Shown: positions 1 to 8,919, counted from the stretch's first letter. The stretch: DNA of 64,000 nt from Ga0077555 sp964500805 (GCA_964500805.1 CAZCQH010000014.1:48064-112063); one strand, 5' to 3'. Made by a program: numbers and translations. The notes: generated by a model from the sequence alone, not told the origin.

Positions 1-401
1 ATCGGCTGGCGGGCGAGCAGCTCTTTGGCGCGGTCGGAGCGCTCGTCGGGCTTGGCCAGCAGCGCGTTGAGGCCGGCGGACGGAGAGAAGTCCTCTGGGC
101 GCGGCTTCACCTGGCGGAGCGCGGGAAGTTGATTTTTCGTGGAGTCAGAGGGGTCAGACCCATGGGTCTGACCCCTGGGCACTTCACCCGGCGCCTGAAC
201 GTTCAGGACCTCCTGCAGCCGCTCCACCACCGTCGGGCGCTCCGTCAACGGCCCAGTCGCCCGGAATGCCGTTTGCGGCGCCTCACCGAATCCCGGTGTA
301 CCCGCGCTCGTCTCCACCGGCGGGGCGACGGGCTTGCCGCTCTTGCCGCGCGACGGCCTTGGCTTCGGGGTGGTGTCCTTCGATTTCGGGGTGCGCGCCA
401 T
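1..401 (-). CDS. Unidentified protein, N-terminal part (runs off left edge)
   Basis: An uninterrupted frame runs from an ATG at 401 leftwards off the window, about 133 codons. The visible part begins MARTPKSKDTTPKPRPSRGK and is basic and rich in Pro, Lys, Thr and Ser. It looks like a disordered N-terminal extension with a possible amphipathic stretch near its end, so the folded domain probably lies outside the window. I do not recognise it. A 26-bp palindromic repeat sits in frame at 150-175 and is translated as roughly RGQTHGSDPS. No clear ribosome binding site precedes the ATG, so the start is tentative. The long clean frame with alphaproteobacterial-looking codon use is the main support. 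Confidence 0.5.
   Translation of the reverse strand, partial: MARTPKSKDTTPKPRPSRGKSGKPVAPPVETSAGTPGFGEAPQTAFRATGPLTERPTVVERLQEVLNVQAPGEVPRGQTHGSDPSDSTKNQLPALRQVKPRPEDFSPSAGLNALLAKPDERSDRAKELLARQP
150..175. repeat. 26-bp perfect palindrome, GGGGTCAGACCC family
   Basis: GGGGTCAGACCC is followed by AT and its exact reverse complement, giving a 26-bp perfect palindrome. The identical 26 bp recurs at 20039-20064, and the core recurs many times in the array at 20455-20975. This copy lies inside the open frame at the left edge without breaking it. Confidence 0.85.
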
Positions 402-719
402 ACGTCGAAATATGGCGGCTGGCGCCGTTCAACTCAAGCTGCGCGGGATCAACGGTCGTGGGCAACCGGCTCGTCCGGGCAACAAGTGACGAGCTGCCTC
501 CGCCACGCACTGATATGACGCACGTGCGGTCCGCTCTCTGACAACCGCCTGATCTTCTGCGCAAAATTCGTTGCTCAATCGGCGTCAATAGCCAAGTGAA
601 CGCTTTCCTAAGTTCAACCAATATCCGAATTCAAGGTCGTGTACGTCGCTGTTCAATTCCCGTTTTCTGACACCAATCCTCTTCGACTCATTGGTGTCTC
701 CAAACAAAGGACGAGCAAT
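402..719. other. Intergenic region without recognised gene
   Basis: This stretch separates the divergent left-edge gene from the PsiF-family gene. Short frames here have no recognisable protein character. A sequence at 651-666 differs by one base from the GTTC-N7-GTTC operator, which I do not count as a site. No terminator or tRNA seen. Confidence 0.5.
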
Positions 720-1121
720 ATGAAGAGAATGGTCTCTGTTGCTGCGCTGCTTCTGCTGTCTTCCAGCATGGCGCTCGCGCAGGCTCCTGCGCCCGCATCC
801 CCGGCCGCGCCGGCAACGCCGCCGGCGGCCGCGGCTCCGAAGGCCGCGACCACGCCAGGTGGCGCCCCAGGCGATATCGCAAAGAAGGGGCCCGATGGCG
901 CAAAGCAGGAAGCGGCGAGGAAGGGCCCGGTTCCGAAGGATCAGCGCACGCCCGAGAGCTTGCAATGCTCGGCCGAAGCCGATGCCAAGAACCTGCACGG
1001 CAAGGAGCGCAAGACTTTCCGTCAGAAGTGCATGGCAGCCGCCAAAAAGGCCGCAAAGGCGGCAGCCACTCCGGCACCCGGCGGTGCGTCTGGCGCAACG
1101 CCTCCGCCCGCCAAGAAGTAA
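720..1121 (+). CDS. PsiF-repeat family exported protein
   Basis: A 133-residue protein with a Sec signal peptide (about residues 1-21, ending MALAQ), an Ala/Pro-rich linker and one PsiF-type repeat at about residues 80-110 (C83 and C104 flanking KNLHGKERKTF). PsiF repeats are small, cysteine-flanked modules of unknown biochemical role, named after an E. coli phosphate-starvation-induced gene. The protein is expected in the periplasm. The ATG at 720 is preceded by AAAGGACGAG, which favours it over an upstream in-frame start at 639. A strong hairpin terminator follows. The Ala/Pro tail after the repeat is low complexity. Family call is good; function is unknown. Confidence 0.8.
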   Translation: MKRMVSVAALLLLSSSMALAQAPAPASPAAPATPPAAAAPKAATTPGGAPGDIAKKGPDGAKQEAARKGPVPKDQRTPESLQCSAEADAKNLHGKERKTFRQKCMAAAKKAAKAAATPAPGGASGATPPPAKK

Positions 1122-1143
1122 GGCTGCGTAGTCCGCCAGAACA

Positions 1144-1173
1144 GATAAGCCCCGCATTACTGCGGGGCTTATC
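1144..1173. terminator. Bidirectional hairpin terminator
   Basis: A perfect 13-bp stem (GATAAGCCCCGCA and its complement) with a 4-nt TTAC loop lies between the convergent PsiF gene and the gene ending at 1215. The T tract is weak, but position and stem strength fit a shared terminator. Confidence 0.75.
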
Positions 1174-1214
1174 GGACCAAGTTCTGCCGCGGCATCTGCC
1201 CAACGACTGCCGGC

Positions 1215-1637
1215 TCACCGCCGATAAGGGTAGCAGCGTGTGGCCTCGAGCGAGATCCCGAAGTGAGCCGCGAGCGCCTTGATCGCGTCCCCATAGGCCT
1301 CATAGGGATCGCCGTTCGACTTGCCCACGACGATGGGCCGGAACGCCCTGTCGTCTTTGCCGCCAGGCGGCAGCATGGCCGTTACCAGCGCGCCTCCCGA
1401 CTTGTCACGCAAGGTCAGGAACAGCGGCATCGCTTTCTGCACGTGGCCCTTGAGCCCGATCTTCTGCTCGAAGCTTTGTGCGCCTGCTGGCGGGACGAAG
1501 GAGTTCACCGCCATCTGATAGGCCTGCCTGAAGTACTTTTCGACCGCATGCTCCATCGCCTTCGATTCGGCGGCAGCCTCGGGCTCGGTCTCGAGCCGGA
1601 ACCAGGTGAGCTGTCCTGCGTCGCATACGTATTGCAT
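1215..1637 (-). CDS. Conserved hypothetical protein, 140 aa
   Basis: The chosen ATG at 1637 is preceded by GAGGGAGCAGCAC, a good ribosome binding site, giving MQYVCDAGQLTWF. A longer in-frame version to 1742 starts with a cysteine-containing stretch that looks like read-through upstream sequence. The 140-residue product has no signal peptide or membrane segment; its middle contains a helix-rich part (EKYFRQAYQMAVNSF) and the C-terminal half resembles a small alpha/beta domain. No family recognised. It is convergent with the PsiF gene across the hairpin terminator and stands alone. Confidence 0.65.
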   Translation of the reverse strand: MQYVCDAGQLTWFRLETEPEAAAESKAMEHAVEKYFRQAYQMAVNSFVPPAGAQSFEQKIGLKGHVQKAMPLFLTLRDKSGGALVTAMLPPGGKDDRAFRPIVVGKSNGDPYEAYGDAIKALAAHFGISLEATRCYPYRR

Positions 1638-1808
1638 GTGCTGCTCCCTCTGGAGCGCCTTCTGGATTTGCTCGCACCAGGAGCATGTGGCCAGTGGCAA
1701 GATGAGATCCGTTGAGAGCGCCTCCCAACATATCGATCTCACAGATTAAGTGAACGACATCGCCAGTCAACACGCTCGACGTGCGCGGCGCAAACTATTT
1801 CGGACGCG

Positions 1809-2468
1809 TCAACCGAGCCGCCACACCGCTGTGTTCTTGATCTCCGCGTCCTCTAGCTCACGCGTGACAGGCACGCGGTACTCGGCGACCTTGTTGAAAC
1901 GACCACGCGGAAAATAGCTCCGCTGCGGATCACCGATCAGCACGATGGCTCCGTTCTGAACGGCGGCATCGATGAACGCCGACACACGATCCGCAAGCTG
2001 GCGCTCGTAGAAAAGATCGCCCACGAGCACAATCGAAAACTCCTTCGCCGGAGGCGCGGCCAGAAGATCGTCGGCCGTTGTTTCGATTGTGACAGCATTC
2101 GCCGCCGCATTGATCGCGACGGCGGCGATAGCCACCGTGTCTATGTCCGCGGCGAGCGCGCGCGCTGCGTTGGCTTTCATGGCGGCGATAGCGGTGAGGC
2201 CCGAGCCGCAGCCGAGATCCAGCACAGCGTGGCCAGCAACCTCAGCCGGGGTATCGAGCAGATGACGTGCCAGCGCTTGCCCGCCGGCCCAGGCGAAGGC
2301 CCAGTAGGGCGGCGGAACATTCATCGCGCCAAGCACTTCCTCGGTCTTGCGCCAGATCGGCAGGCTCTCCTCGGCGAGATGCAGCCGTATCTCCGGCACC
2401 AGCGGCGGTGCGAGCAACTTCGTGTTGGCGGCGATGAAGGCCGGCCAGTCGCGGTTGAGCGTGCTCAT
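1809..2468 (-). CDS. Class I SAM-dependent methyltransferase (second of a tandem pair)
   Basis: A 219-residue protein with SAM-binding motif I VLDLGCGSG at residues 82-90 and a following acidic position AADID. The segment PPPYWAFAWAGGQALARHLL before motif I is typical of the Nnt1/ETFB-lysine-methyltransferase-like group (COG3897), so the substrate may be a protein lysine or a small molecule; this is inferred from family only. Its ATG overlaps the stop of the upstream paralogue by 4 bp (ATGA), which indicates translational coupling. The two proteins align over almost their full length, so they arose by tandem duplication. An in-frame extension upstream reads through the neighbouring gene and is not used. 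Confidence 0.85.
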   Translation of the reverse strand: MSTLNRDWPAFIAANTKLLAPPLVPEIRLHLAEESLPIWRKTEEVLGAMNVPPPYWAFAWAGGQALARHLLDTPAEVAGHAVLDLGCGSGLTAIAAMKANAARALAADIDTVAIAAVAINAAANAVTIETTADDLLAAPPAKEFSIVLVGDLFYERQLADRVSAFIDAAVQNGAIVLIGDPQRSYFPRGRFNKVAEYRVPVTRELEDAEIKNTAVWRLG

Positions 2469-3142
2469 GAGGTGGACGTCTGCCGTGCATTGCCTTTTGT
2501 GCGCTGACCTGAAAGCCGCCAAATGCGCGCTGTGTCGAACGGCAGCTCGCGGATCGCAGGTGTAAGCGGTGCAGTATAGTCGGCCATCAAGAAGAGCGCG
2601 CCGGGCGGCCGCTGCGATTGTGTGCGATCGGCAATCCAAACCTCCGCGCCCGTGCGCCGGGCGGTTTCGAGAAAGGCGGCTATGCGCGTTGCGAGCTCGG
2701 GGTCATAGACGAGATCCGCGGCGAGATAGAGATCGGCGGGCGGCGGAGTGCCGAGGAGGTCGTCGGTTGTCACATCAACGGTGACGCCATTCCGTGCTGC
2801 ATTGAGCTGGGCCGCCGTGATTGCGCACGAATCGACGTCGGCGGCGAGCACATGCCGCGCGCCGGCTTTCGCGGCGGCAATCGAGGCGATGCCGGAGCCG
2901 GCGCCGATGTCGACAATCGCGCGACCGCGCACAGCATCCGGATGATCGAGAATGTGCCGCGCCAGCGCCTGTCCTCCCGGCCATGCGAAGGCCCAGAGCG
3001 GCGGCAGCTTTGCTTCGCCGGGCAGCTCGGCTTGGGCTGCTTCGAAGATCGCCGCTGCATCGGCCGCGAGCAGCAGCTCGATCTCGGGGACGAGCGCGGT
3101 GCGCTGCAGTTGCGTGTGGCGGCGAATGAAGGAGGCGGGCAT
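2465..3142 (-). CDS. Class I SAM-dependent methyltransferase (first of a tandem pair)
   Basis: A 225-residue paralogue of the gene downstream, sharing LWAFAWPGGQALARHIL, motif I IVDIGAGSG at residues 77-84, AADVD and the VTTDDLL segment. It belongs to the same Nnt1/ETFB-methyltransferase-like group. The start MPASFIRRHTQLQ at 3142 is chosen because it aligns with the start of the downstream paralogue; ATG codons further upstream have no better ribosome binding site. The last 14 residues after WRLSGQR extend beyond the paralogue and overlap its start. Substrate unknown. Confidence 0.82.
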   Translation of the reverse strand: MPASFIRRHTQLQRTALVPEIELLLAADAAAIFEAAQAELPGEAKLPPLWAFAWPGGQALARHILDHPDAVRGRAIVDIGAGSGIASIAAAKAGARHVLAADVDSCAITAAQLNAARNGVTVDVTTDDLLGTPPPADLYLAADLVYDPELATRIAAFLETARRTGAEVWIADRTQSQRPPGALFLMADYTAPLTPAIRELPFDTARIWRLSGQRTKGNARQTSTS

Positions 3143-3237
3143 AGACGTCGTTCTATCGAGCTGCGAGCACTTTGACATCATTTCAGCACCGCGCCACGGT
3201 GTCGGCCTGAAGCCAGACACATACTGGGATGGAGCAG

Positions 3238-3927
3238 ATGATCAAGCGCATGTCGATCCTGACCCGGCGGCCGGATGTGGCGCCGGACCGGTTCCGGGAG
3301 CATTGGTTCGGCCTCCACGCCGACTTGCTGAAGAAGCTTCTGCCCGAGGTGAAAGGCTACGTGCAGAACTTGTGGCTCGGTCCCGGCCCCAATCCGCTAC
3401 GCCCGCCGGGACCGCACAAGATCGACGGCATTGTCGAGCTGTGGTTCGAGAACGAGGCGGCGATGGAAGCCGCGTTCGCCTCCGATCGCGGCAAGGAGCT
3501 GATGGCCGACGGCCGCCTCTTCATCGACACGGTGACGACGTTCGTCGTCGAGGAACGGGTGATGATCCCGGGACCGCGCGGCGCGGCCAAGTTCATCGGC
3601 GTCTTCGACAAGCGTTCGCACCTCGATGCGGAGACATTCACCCGGCAGTGGCGGGACGAGCATCCACCGCACGTGCGCAAGGGCGTGCCGCATGCCTGCC
3701 GCTATGCGCAAGCGCAGGTGATCGACACACAGCACCGCCACGCGCTGGCGAGCGGCGGCACGGCGGTCGACGGCTTCGTCGAGATCTCGTGGCCGAGTGC
3801 CGCAGACATGGCCGCTGACATGCAAGGCCCGACCATCGGGGCAATGCGCGCAGACGCGGACCGCTTCATCGCCGCGATCTCCGGCTCGACGATCGAGGAG
3901 CGCGTGGTCATCCCACCGCCGTCATAA
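3238..3927 (+). CDS. EthD-domain protein with two repeats
   Basis: The protein (229 aa) starts MIKRMSILTRRPDVAPDRFREHWFGLHADL, matching the N-terminus of EthD/dimeric alpha-beta-barrel proteins, and a second copy starts near residue 115 (FIGVFDKRSHLDAETFTRQWRDEH). EthD domains occur in small ferredoxin-like barrels linked to degradation of ethers and polyketide-like compounds, often as accessory or cyclase-like proteins. GGAG lies just upstream of the chosen ATG; an ATG at 3229 in frame is also possible. The gene is convergent with the downstream phosphodiesterase with only 6 bp between stops. The reaction is not deducible. Confidence 0.8.
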   Translation: MIKRMSILTRRPDVAPDRFREHWFGLHADLLKKLLPEVKGYVQNLWLGPGPNPLRPPGPHKIDGIVELWFENEAAMEAAFASDRGKELMADGRLFIDTVTTFVVEERVMIPGPRGAAKFIGVFDKRSHLDAETFTRQWRDEHPPHVRKGVPHACRYAQAQVIDTQHRHALASGGTAVDGFVEISWPSAADMAADMQGPTIGAMRADADRFIAAISGSTIEERVVIPPPS

Positions 3928-3933
3928 GGCGGC

Positions 3934-4704
3934 TCAGGACTTCGGCGCGGGGCTGGCCAGAGCGCGCGGTGGGCGCCTCTTGGGCGACGCGCGCAAGATG
4001 CGCGCCACGACCGCCTTGTGATCGCTGAGCCCACCGAGGAGGCGCACCTCGTGGGCGCGATAGTGTTTGGTCGTGAAGAGGCCGTCGACCATCAGATCGA
4101 GCGGACCCGCGCGATGCAGCACCGGATCGAGACTGGTCGTGATCCCGGCGGGGATGTTGTCCTGCCAGTGTCGCGCGAGCTGTGCAAAGATGGGACCGCC
4201 GCGCGGCGCGTTGAAATCGCCGGTCAGGATCACTTCGCTGCGGCCAAGACCCGAAATGAGCTGCTTCAGCGCTTCAGTCTGGAAGTCGCGCTCGAGGCCA
4301 TCCGGCGTCCAGGGAAAGTGCGTCGTCGCGAACGTGAAGTCCTGGCCTTCGATTTGGGTTTTGACACGCACGACCACGAAGCGGCACGAGGTCAGCCGGC
4401 TTTCCGCCGAGGCGCGGTCGAGCACGAGTTCGCCTTTTCCGGTGCCGCCATAGGGGATCACGTCCTGCGCCGTGAACGCGTGCCGCGAGAAGATCCCGAC
4501 GCCAAACGGCTGCTGATCGAGCGGATGGATCGACATCGGCGCGTAGTGGCCATGCTTCAACCCCGCGGCCTCTTGCACGCGCAAGATATCCGTTTGCGTC
4601 AGCTCCTGCAGACACACGACGTCCGGCTGGTGGAGTGCCAGAAACGGCAGCACACGCTCGAGGTGCTTCGAGCGTTCGACGTTGAGGCTGATCAACCGGG
4701 CCAC
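3934..4704 (-). CDS. Endonuclease/exonuclease/phosphatase family protein
   Basis: A 256-residue EEP-superfamily metal-dependent phosphodiesterase. Visible motifs are N8 in SLNVE, E34 in CLQEL (metal ligand), H129 in TTHF, GDFNAP at 162-167 and the terminal SDH at 227-229, the expected order for this fold. The start is a GTG preceded by GGAGGGCGCAC. There is no signal peptide, so action is cytoplasmic. Substrate could be nucleic acid, a phosphoinositide-like or a nucleotide phosphodiester; the sequence does not decide. A short Arg/Pro-rich tail follows the catalytic domain. Confidence 0.85.
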   Translation of the reverse strand: MARLISLNVERSKHLERVLPFLALHQPDVVCLQELTQTDILRVQEAAGLKHGHYAPMSIHPLDQQPFGVGIFSRHAFTAQDVIPYGGTGKGELVLDRASAESRLTSCRFVVVRVKTQIEGQDFTFATTHFPWTPDGLERDFQTEALKQLISGLGRSEVILTGDFNAPRGGPIFAQLARHWQDNIPAGITTSLDPVLHRAGPLDLMVDGLFTTKHYRAHEVRLLGGLSDHKAVVARILRASPKRRPPRALASPAPKS

Positions 4705-4794
4705 GTGCGCCCTCCGCGAAGAGTTGTCGACACGCGAGACCGCCCACGCAAGAACAGCACGACCGCCGCTGGTTCACGACAATGCGGCGAAACC

Positions 4795-7700
4795 TCAATG
4801 ACGGCCGTGGCAGTGCTTGTACTTCTTGCCGGAGCCGCAAGGGCACTTGTCATTGCGCGCGACTCGACCCCAGGTCGACGGATCGGCAGGATTGACGGCG
4901 CCATCGGCTGCGCGCCGCTTGGCAGGTGCCGCCTTCATCGGCTGAGGTGCTCGTCCTTCCGCGGCTAGTGCGGCCTCTGCCAGCGCGAACTCGTCCTCGC
5001 CCGTCGCCGGATTGACGTGCTGGGCAATCATCGGCGGCAGCTCGTGCGGCGCTTCGGCAAGCTCGGGCGGCGGCTCGGCGCCCGTGAACTTCACGTTCAT
5101 CAGCTGGCCGGTCACTTCCTCACGCAACCGTGCGAGCATGGACTCGAACAACGTGAACGCTTCCGACTTGTACTCGTTCAGCGGGTCGCGCTGCGCGTAG
5201 CTGCGGAAACCGATCACCTGGCGCAGATGCTCGAGCGTGACCAGATGCTCTCGCCAGAGGCCGTCGAGCGTCTGCAATAGCACGGTCTTCTCGACATCGC
5301 GCAACCGCAGCCGCCCGACCTGCTCCGGCGACTTGTCGGTCGCCGTATCGATGGCGTTCACGAGGCCCTTCGCGTCGAAGTACTCGCGCAGAAAAGCGTA
5401 ACCGATGCGATCGGCGTGCTGCTCCATATCGGCCGGATTCGACGAGCCATTGATCTGCACCTGACCGACGCCCGAGGCGAGCAAGGCTCGGCCGATCTGG
5501 GTGAGACCTTCCTGGGTCGGCTCGCTCTCCAACAGGTTCTTCATGGCCGCATCGCGCTCGACCATGGCTACGAGTCCCTTGGCGTTCTCGTAGCCCTTCA
5601 GGATCTCGGTGCCGGCCTCGGCCGCTGTCGAGGCGAACTTGGAATCGACCTCCTTGATCAGGCGCTCCCGGATCTCCTGGTCGGCGATGCCTTCCTCGTC
5701 GGCCCACTTCTCGATCGGCAGCTCAAGTCCGTAGATGCGCTGAACCTCGGTCTTGAGGCCTTCGACATTCCACTGCTCGGCGTAGGCGTTCTCGGGGATG
5801 TGCTGGGTGACCAGCTCCGCCAGAACCTGGTGGCGCATGCCGTCGACGGTCTCGGACACGTCATCGGTCGCCATGATGTCGAGGCGCTGCTCGAAGATGA
5901 CCTTGCGCTGGTCATTCATCACGTCGTCGTATTTCAGCACGTACTTGCGGCTGTCGAAGTTTCTGGCTTCGACCTTTTTCTGGGCGTTCTCGAGTGCCTT
6001 GTTGATCCACGGGGAAACGATGGCCTCGCCCTTCTGCAAGCCGAGCTTCTGCAGCATGCCGTCGATGCGGTCGGCGGCGAAGATCCGCATCAGGTCATCT
6101 TCGAGCGACAGGTAGAACTTGGTGCGGCCCGGATCGCCCTGACGGCCCGAACGGCCGCGCAACTGGTTGTCGATGCGACGGCTCTCGTGTCGCTCGGTGC
6201 CGATCACGTAGAGTCCCCCGGGAAAGGTCATGGTCTTCGGGGGCGTGCCGTTCTTGCCCGGTGACAGCTCAATCACCTCGGCTGCCTCACGTACGACGGC
6301 CTGATTGGATTCCAATTCCGCCATGAGCGGCGCGAGCCTGGCGCCAATGCGCTTCAAGAAGTCCTGTGTCGCGGTCCGCACCTTGGCCTTCTCGGAGGCA
6401 TCGGCGCCAGCCTCGGCCCAAGTTGCAACAGCCTCGTCCGTCAGCGAGTGGACCTGTGAATCGAACGCGCACTCGCGGTCCTTGGCGTCCGCTCCCTTGA
6501 TGCTTGCGATCTTGATCAGCTTGTCGACCATCTCCGTGGAAATGTGATGGTCGATCATCGACTCGCCTGAGCCACGCCCAGCCTCGATCTCGCCTGCCAT
6601 CCAGCGTGCGATCGAGTACTTGGCGTTGCCGCCGAGCTGGATGTCAGTGCCGCGGCCGGCCATGTTGGTCGCGATGGTCACGGTGCCCGGTACGCCGGCT
6701 TGTGCGATGATCTCAGCTTCCTGCTCGTGGAACCGGGCGTTGAGCACCTGATGCGCGACGCCGCGCTTCTTCAACAGCTCCGAGAGGTGCTCGCTCTTCT
6801 CGATCGATACCGTGCCGACCAGTACCGGCTGCTTGCGCTTCTGGGCGCCCTCAATATCGGTGATGATCGCGTCCCACTTCTCCTCCGCAGTGCGGTAGAC
6901 CTCGTCGTCGAGGTCGCGGCGCGCGACCGGCACGTTGGTCGGGATCTCGAGCACGTCGAGACCGTAGATATCCATGAACTCTGAGGCCTCCGTGGCGGCC
7001 GTGCCGGTCATTCCGGCAAGCTTCTCATAGAGCCGGAAGTAGTTCTGGAATGTGATCGAGGCGAGCGTCTGGTTCTCGGGCTGGATCGCCACTTTCTCCT
7101 TGGCCTCCAGGGCCTGATGCAGGCCTTCAGAATACCGACGACCCGGCATCATGCGGCCGGTGAACTCGTCGATGATGACAACCTGTCCGCCCTTGACGAT
7201 GTAGTCCTTGTCCTTGGTGAACATCTTGTGCGCTTTCAACGCCTGGTTCACGTGATGGACCACGGTCACGTTCTCGATGTCGTAGAGGTCGCCGTTCTTC
7301 AGGAGGTCCGCCTCCTTGAGCCAGCCCTCCATGCGCTCGTTGCCCGTCTCCGTCAGCGCGATCTGGCGCTGCTTCTCGTCGTGCTCGTAGTCGGTCTTCT
7401 CGAGCCTGTACATCAGGGCGTCGACGGCCGTGTAGAGCTCGGAGCGATCCTCGACAGGACCGGAGATGATCAGCGGCGTTCGGGCTTCGTCGATCAGGAT
7501 CGAGTCCACCTCGTCGACGATCGCGTAGTAGTGGCCGGCGAGCTCTTGGGGCCGGTCGCCGAACTGCACCATCTCCCGTGCGGACATCTTCATGTTGTCG
7601 CGCAGGTAATCGAAGCCGAGCTCGTTGTTGGTGCCGTAGGTGATGTCGCAGGCGTATTGCTCGCGGCGCTGGTTGTCGTCGAGCTCATGCACGATGCAGC

Positions 7701-8169
7701 CGACAGTCAGGCCGAGGAACTTGTAGATTGCGCCCATCCACTCGCTGTCGCGCTTGGCGAGGTAATCGTTGACCGTGACGACGTGGACGCCGCGCCCCGT
7801 GAGCGCGTTGAGATAGGCCGGCAGCGTTGCAACGAGCGTCTTGCCTTCGCCCGTCTTCATTTCAGAGATCTTGCCTTCATGCAGCACCATTCCGCCGATC
7901 AGCTGCACGTCGAAGTGGCGCTGGCCGAGGGTGCGCTTGGCGGCCTCGCGCACCGTGGCGAAGGCGGGCACCAGGATATCGTCAAGGTCGGTGCCGTCAG
8001 CGAGCTGCTTGCGAAACATGTCGGAGCGCGCCCGGAGATCGGCGTCCGACAACCCCTGCAGCTCGGCCTCCAAAGCGTTGATCGCCTCGACTTTAGGTCG
8101 GTAGGACTTGAGTCGGCGGTCGTTCGAATTTCCGAAGATCTTGGAAGCGATCGTACCAAGAGACAGCAT
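4795..8169 (-). CDS. secA: Preprotein translocase ATPase SecA, with two extra segments
   Basis: SecA drives unfolded preproteins through SecYEG by ATP hydrolysis. Visible are Walker A MKTGEGKT (104-111), the VDEVDSILIDEART DEAD-type box, the TNMAGRGTDIQLGGN motif near residue 500, GTERHESRRIDNQLRGRSGRQGD near 655 and the C-terminal SEC-C zinc/SecB-binding motif CPCGSGKKYKHCHG. At 1124 residues it is about 200 longer than usual. Compared with known SecA, about 90 extra residues lie between the GGN motif (about 512) and GLYVIGTERHE (about 652), and about 90 more in the helical region between YGLELPIEKW (about 816) and VEKTVLLQTLDGLW (about 960). The ATG at 8169 gives the canonical MLSLGTIASKIFG start and has CGAGG upstream. 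Confidence 0.97.
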   Translation of the reverse strand: MLSLGTIASKIFGNSNDRRLKSYRPKVEAINALEAELQGLSDADLRARSDMFRKQLADGTDLDDILVPAFATVREAAKRTLGQRHFDVQLIGGMVLHEGKISEMKTGEGKTLVATLPAYLNALTGRGVHVVTVNDYLAKRDSEWMGAIYKFLGLTVGCIVHELDDNQRREQYACDITYGTNNELGFDYLRDNMKMSAREMVQFGDRPQELAGHYYAIVDEVDSILIDEARTPLIISGPVEDRSELYTAVDALMYRLEKTDYEHDEKQRQIALTETGNERMEGWLKEADLLKNGDLYDIENVTVVHHVNQALKAHKMFTKDKDYIVKGGQVVIIDEFTGRMMPGRRYSEGLHQALEAKEKVAIQPENQTLASITFQNYFRLYEKLAGMTGTAATEASEFMDIYGLDVLEIPTNVPVARRDLDDEVYRTAEEKWDAIITDIEGAQKRKQPVLVGTVSIEKSEHLSELLKKRGVAHQVLNARFHEQEAEIIAQAGVPGTVTIATNMAGRGTDIQLGGNAKYSIARWMAGEIEAGRGSGESMIDHHISTEMVDKLIKIASIKGADAKDRECAFDSQVHSLTDEAVATWAEAGADASEKAKVRTATQDFLKRIGARLAPLMAELESNQAVVREAAEVIELSPGKNGTPPKTMTFPGGLYVIGTERHESRRIDNQLRGRSGRQGDPGRTKFYLSLEDDLMRIFAADRIDGMLQKLGLQKGEAIVSPWINKALENAQKKVEARNFDSRKYVLKYDDVMNDQRKVIFEQRLDIMATDDVSETVDGMRHQVLAELVTQHIPENAYAEQWNVEGLKTEVQRIYGLELPIEKWADEEGIADQEIRERLIKEVDSKFASTAAEAGTEILKGYENAKGLVAMVERDAAMKNLLESEPTQEGLTQIGRALLASGVGQVQINGSSNPADMEQHADRIGYAFLREYFDAKGLVNAIDTATDKSPEQVGRLRLRDVEKTVLLQTLDGLWREHLVTLEHLRQVIGFRSYAQRDPLNEYKSEAFTLFESMLARLREEVTGQLMNVKFTGAEPPPELAEAPHELPPMIAQHVNPATGEDEFALAEAALAAEGRAPQPMKAAPAKRRAADGAVNPADPSTWGRVARNDKCPCGSGKKYKHCHGRH

Positions 8170-8631
8170 GGGCAAAGCCTCGAATTCTGTTGGCCCATCC
8201 GGGACACTCCGGGGGCTTTGGCGACGCGAAGTGACGCTTGCGCGACGCGGCACCCAGGTGCACCACGACTCGCCGCCCCAGCCTCCAGGCCGGAGCTCAA
8301 ATCTTCGGATCTCAGCGATTGAGAAGCGGAGAACTGCGGCAAGAGTGCCGGGGGCAGCCCGGTGCGACCAGAACGGGCAACAGATAAGAAGGGCGGTAGG
8401 GGATGTCAACGCAACCAAAGGCCGCTCAGACCGCCGCAATTCAATCGTTCAGATCCTGTGTCAGGCGTGCGCCAGAGTGCGCCCAGCATGGTCATATGCC
8501 GCAGTTCACTGGTGCCGGGCCTTGTCGCCAAGCGGCCGCTCCAGTATAGAGACGCCAATCCAGGACCGAGCGAGCACTGCGCGCCGGTGGTCGATCGACC
8601 GCAGGCGGCGCCCGACAGTTGAGACAAGACC
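8170..8631. other. Divergent intergenic region between secA and rpmE
   Basis: A 462-bp region carrying the promoters of two divergent genes. In-frame extensions upstream of secA cross it but lack protein-like composition. I see no clear riboswitch, leader peptide or tRNA. Confidence 0.5.
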
Positions 8632-8856
8632 ATGAAGCAGCAAGAGGACTTCCACCCGGACTACCACCTGATCACGGTGGTGATGACAGACGGGACCGAG
8701 TTCCAGACCTACTCAACCTACGGCAAAGAGGGCGATCGGCTCACCCTCGACATCGACCCGACGACACATCCGGCCTGGACAGGCGGCAATCAGCAGGTGC
8801 TCGACCGCGGCGGCCGCGTCTCGCGCTTCAAGAAGAAATTCGAGGGCTTCTTCTGA
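8632..8856 (+). CDS. rpmE: 50S ribosomal protein bL31
   Basis: A 74-residue protein with the L31 signature HPDYHLITVVMTDG, the TYSTYGKEGDRLTLDIDPTTHPAWTGG block and the basic C-terminal GGRVSRFKKKFEGFF. It binds the large ribosomal subunit at the intersubunit side. It is the cysteine-free (C-) form: the CxxC zinc ligands found in the zinc-binding version are absent, as is common in alphaproteobacteria. It is followed after 40 bp by a strong hairpin terminator. Confidence 0.97.
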   Translation: MKQQEDFHPDYHLITVVMTDGTEFQTYSTYGKEGDRLTLDIDPTTHPAWTGGNQQVLDRGGRVSRFKKKFEGFF

Positions 8857-8896
8857 CATCGCCGCCTTGTGCGGATTTACGGCGTGGTGCCTACAA

Positions 8897-8919
8897 CGGC
8901 CCGAGCGTGTCTCGGGCCG
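8897..8919. terminator. Hairpin terminator after rpmE
   Basis: CGGCCCGAG, a 5-nt CGTGT loop and CTCGGGCCG form a perfect 9-bp stem between rpmE and the convergent rcdA. Confidence 0.8.

Noticed and set aside
651..666. GTTC-N7-GTTT sequence upstream of the PsiF gene
   Set aside because: One base off the LexA pattern and not near a recognisable SOS gene start; expected by chance in a window this size.
7117..8322. A 401-codon open frame on the plus strand antisense to secA
   Set aside because: secA is unambiguous on the opposite strand; GC-rich third positions create long antisense frames. No family character.
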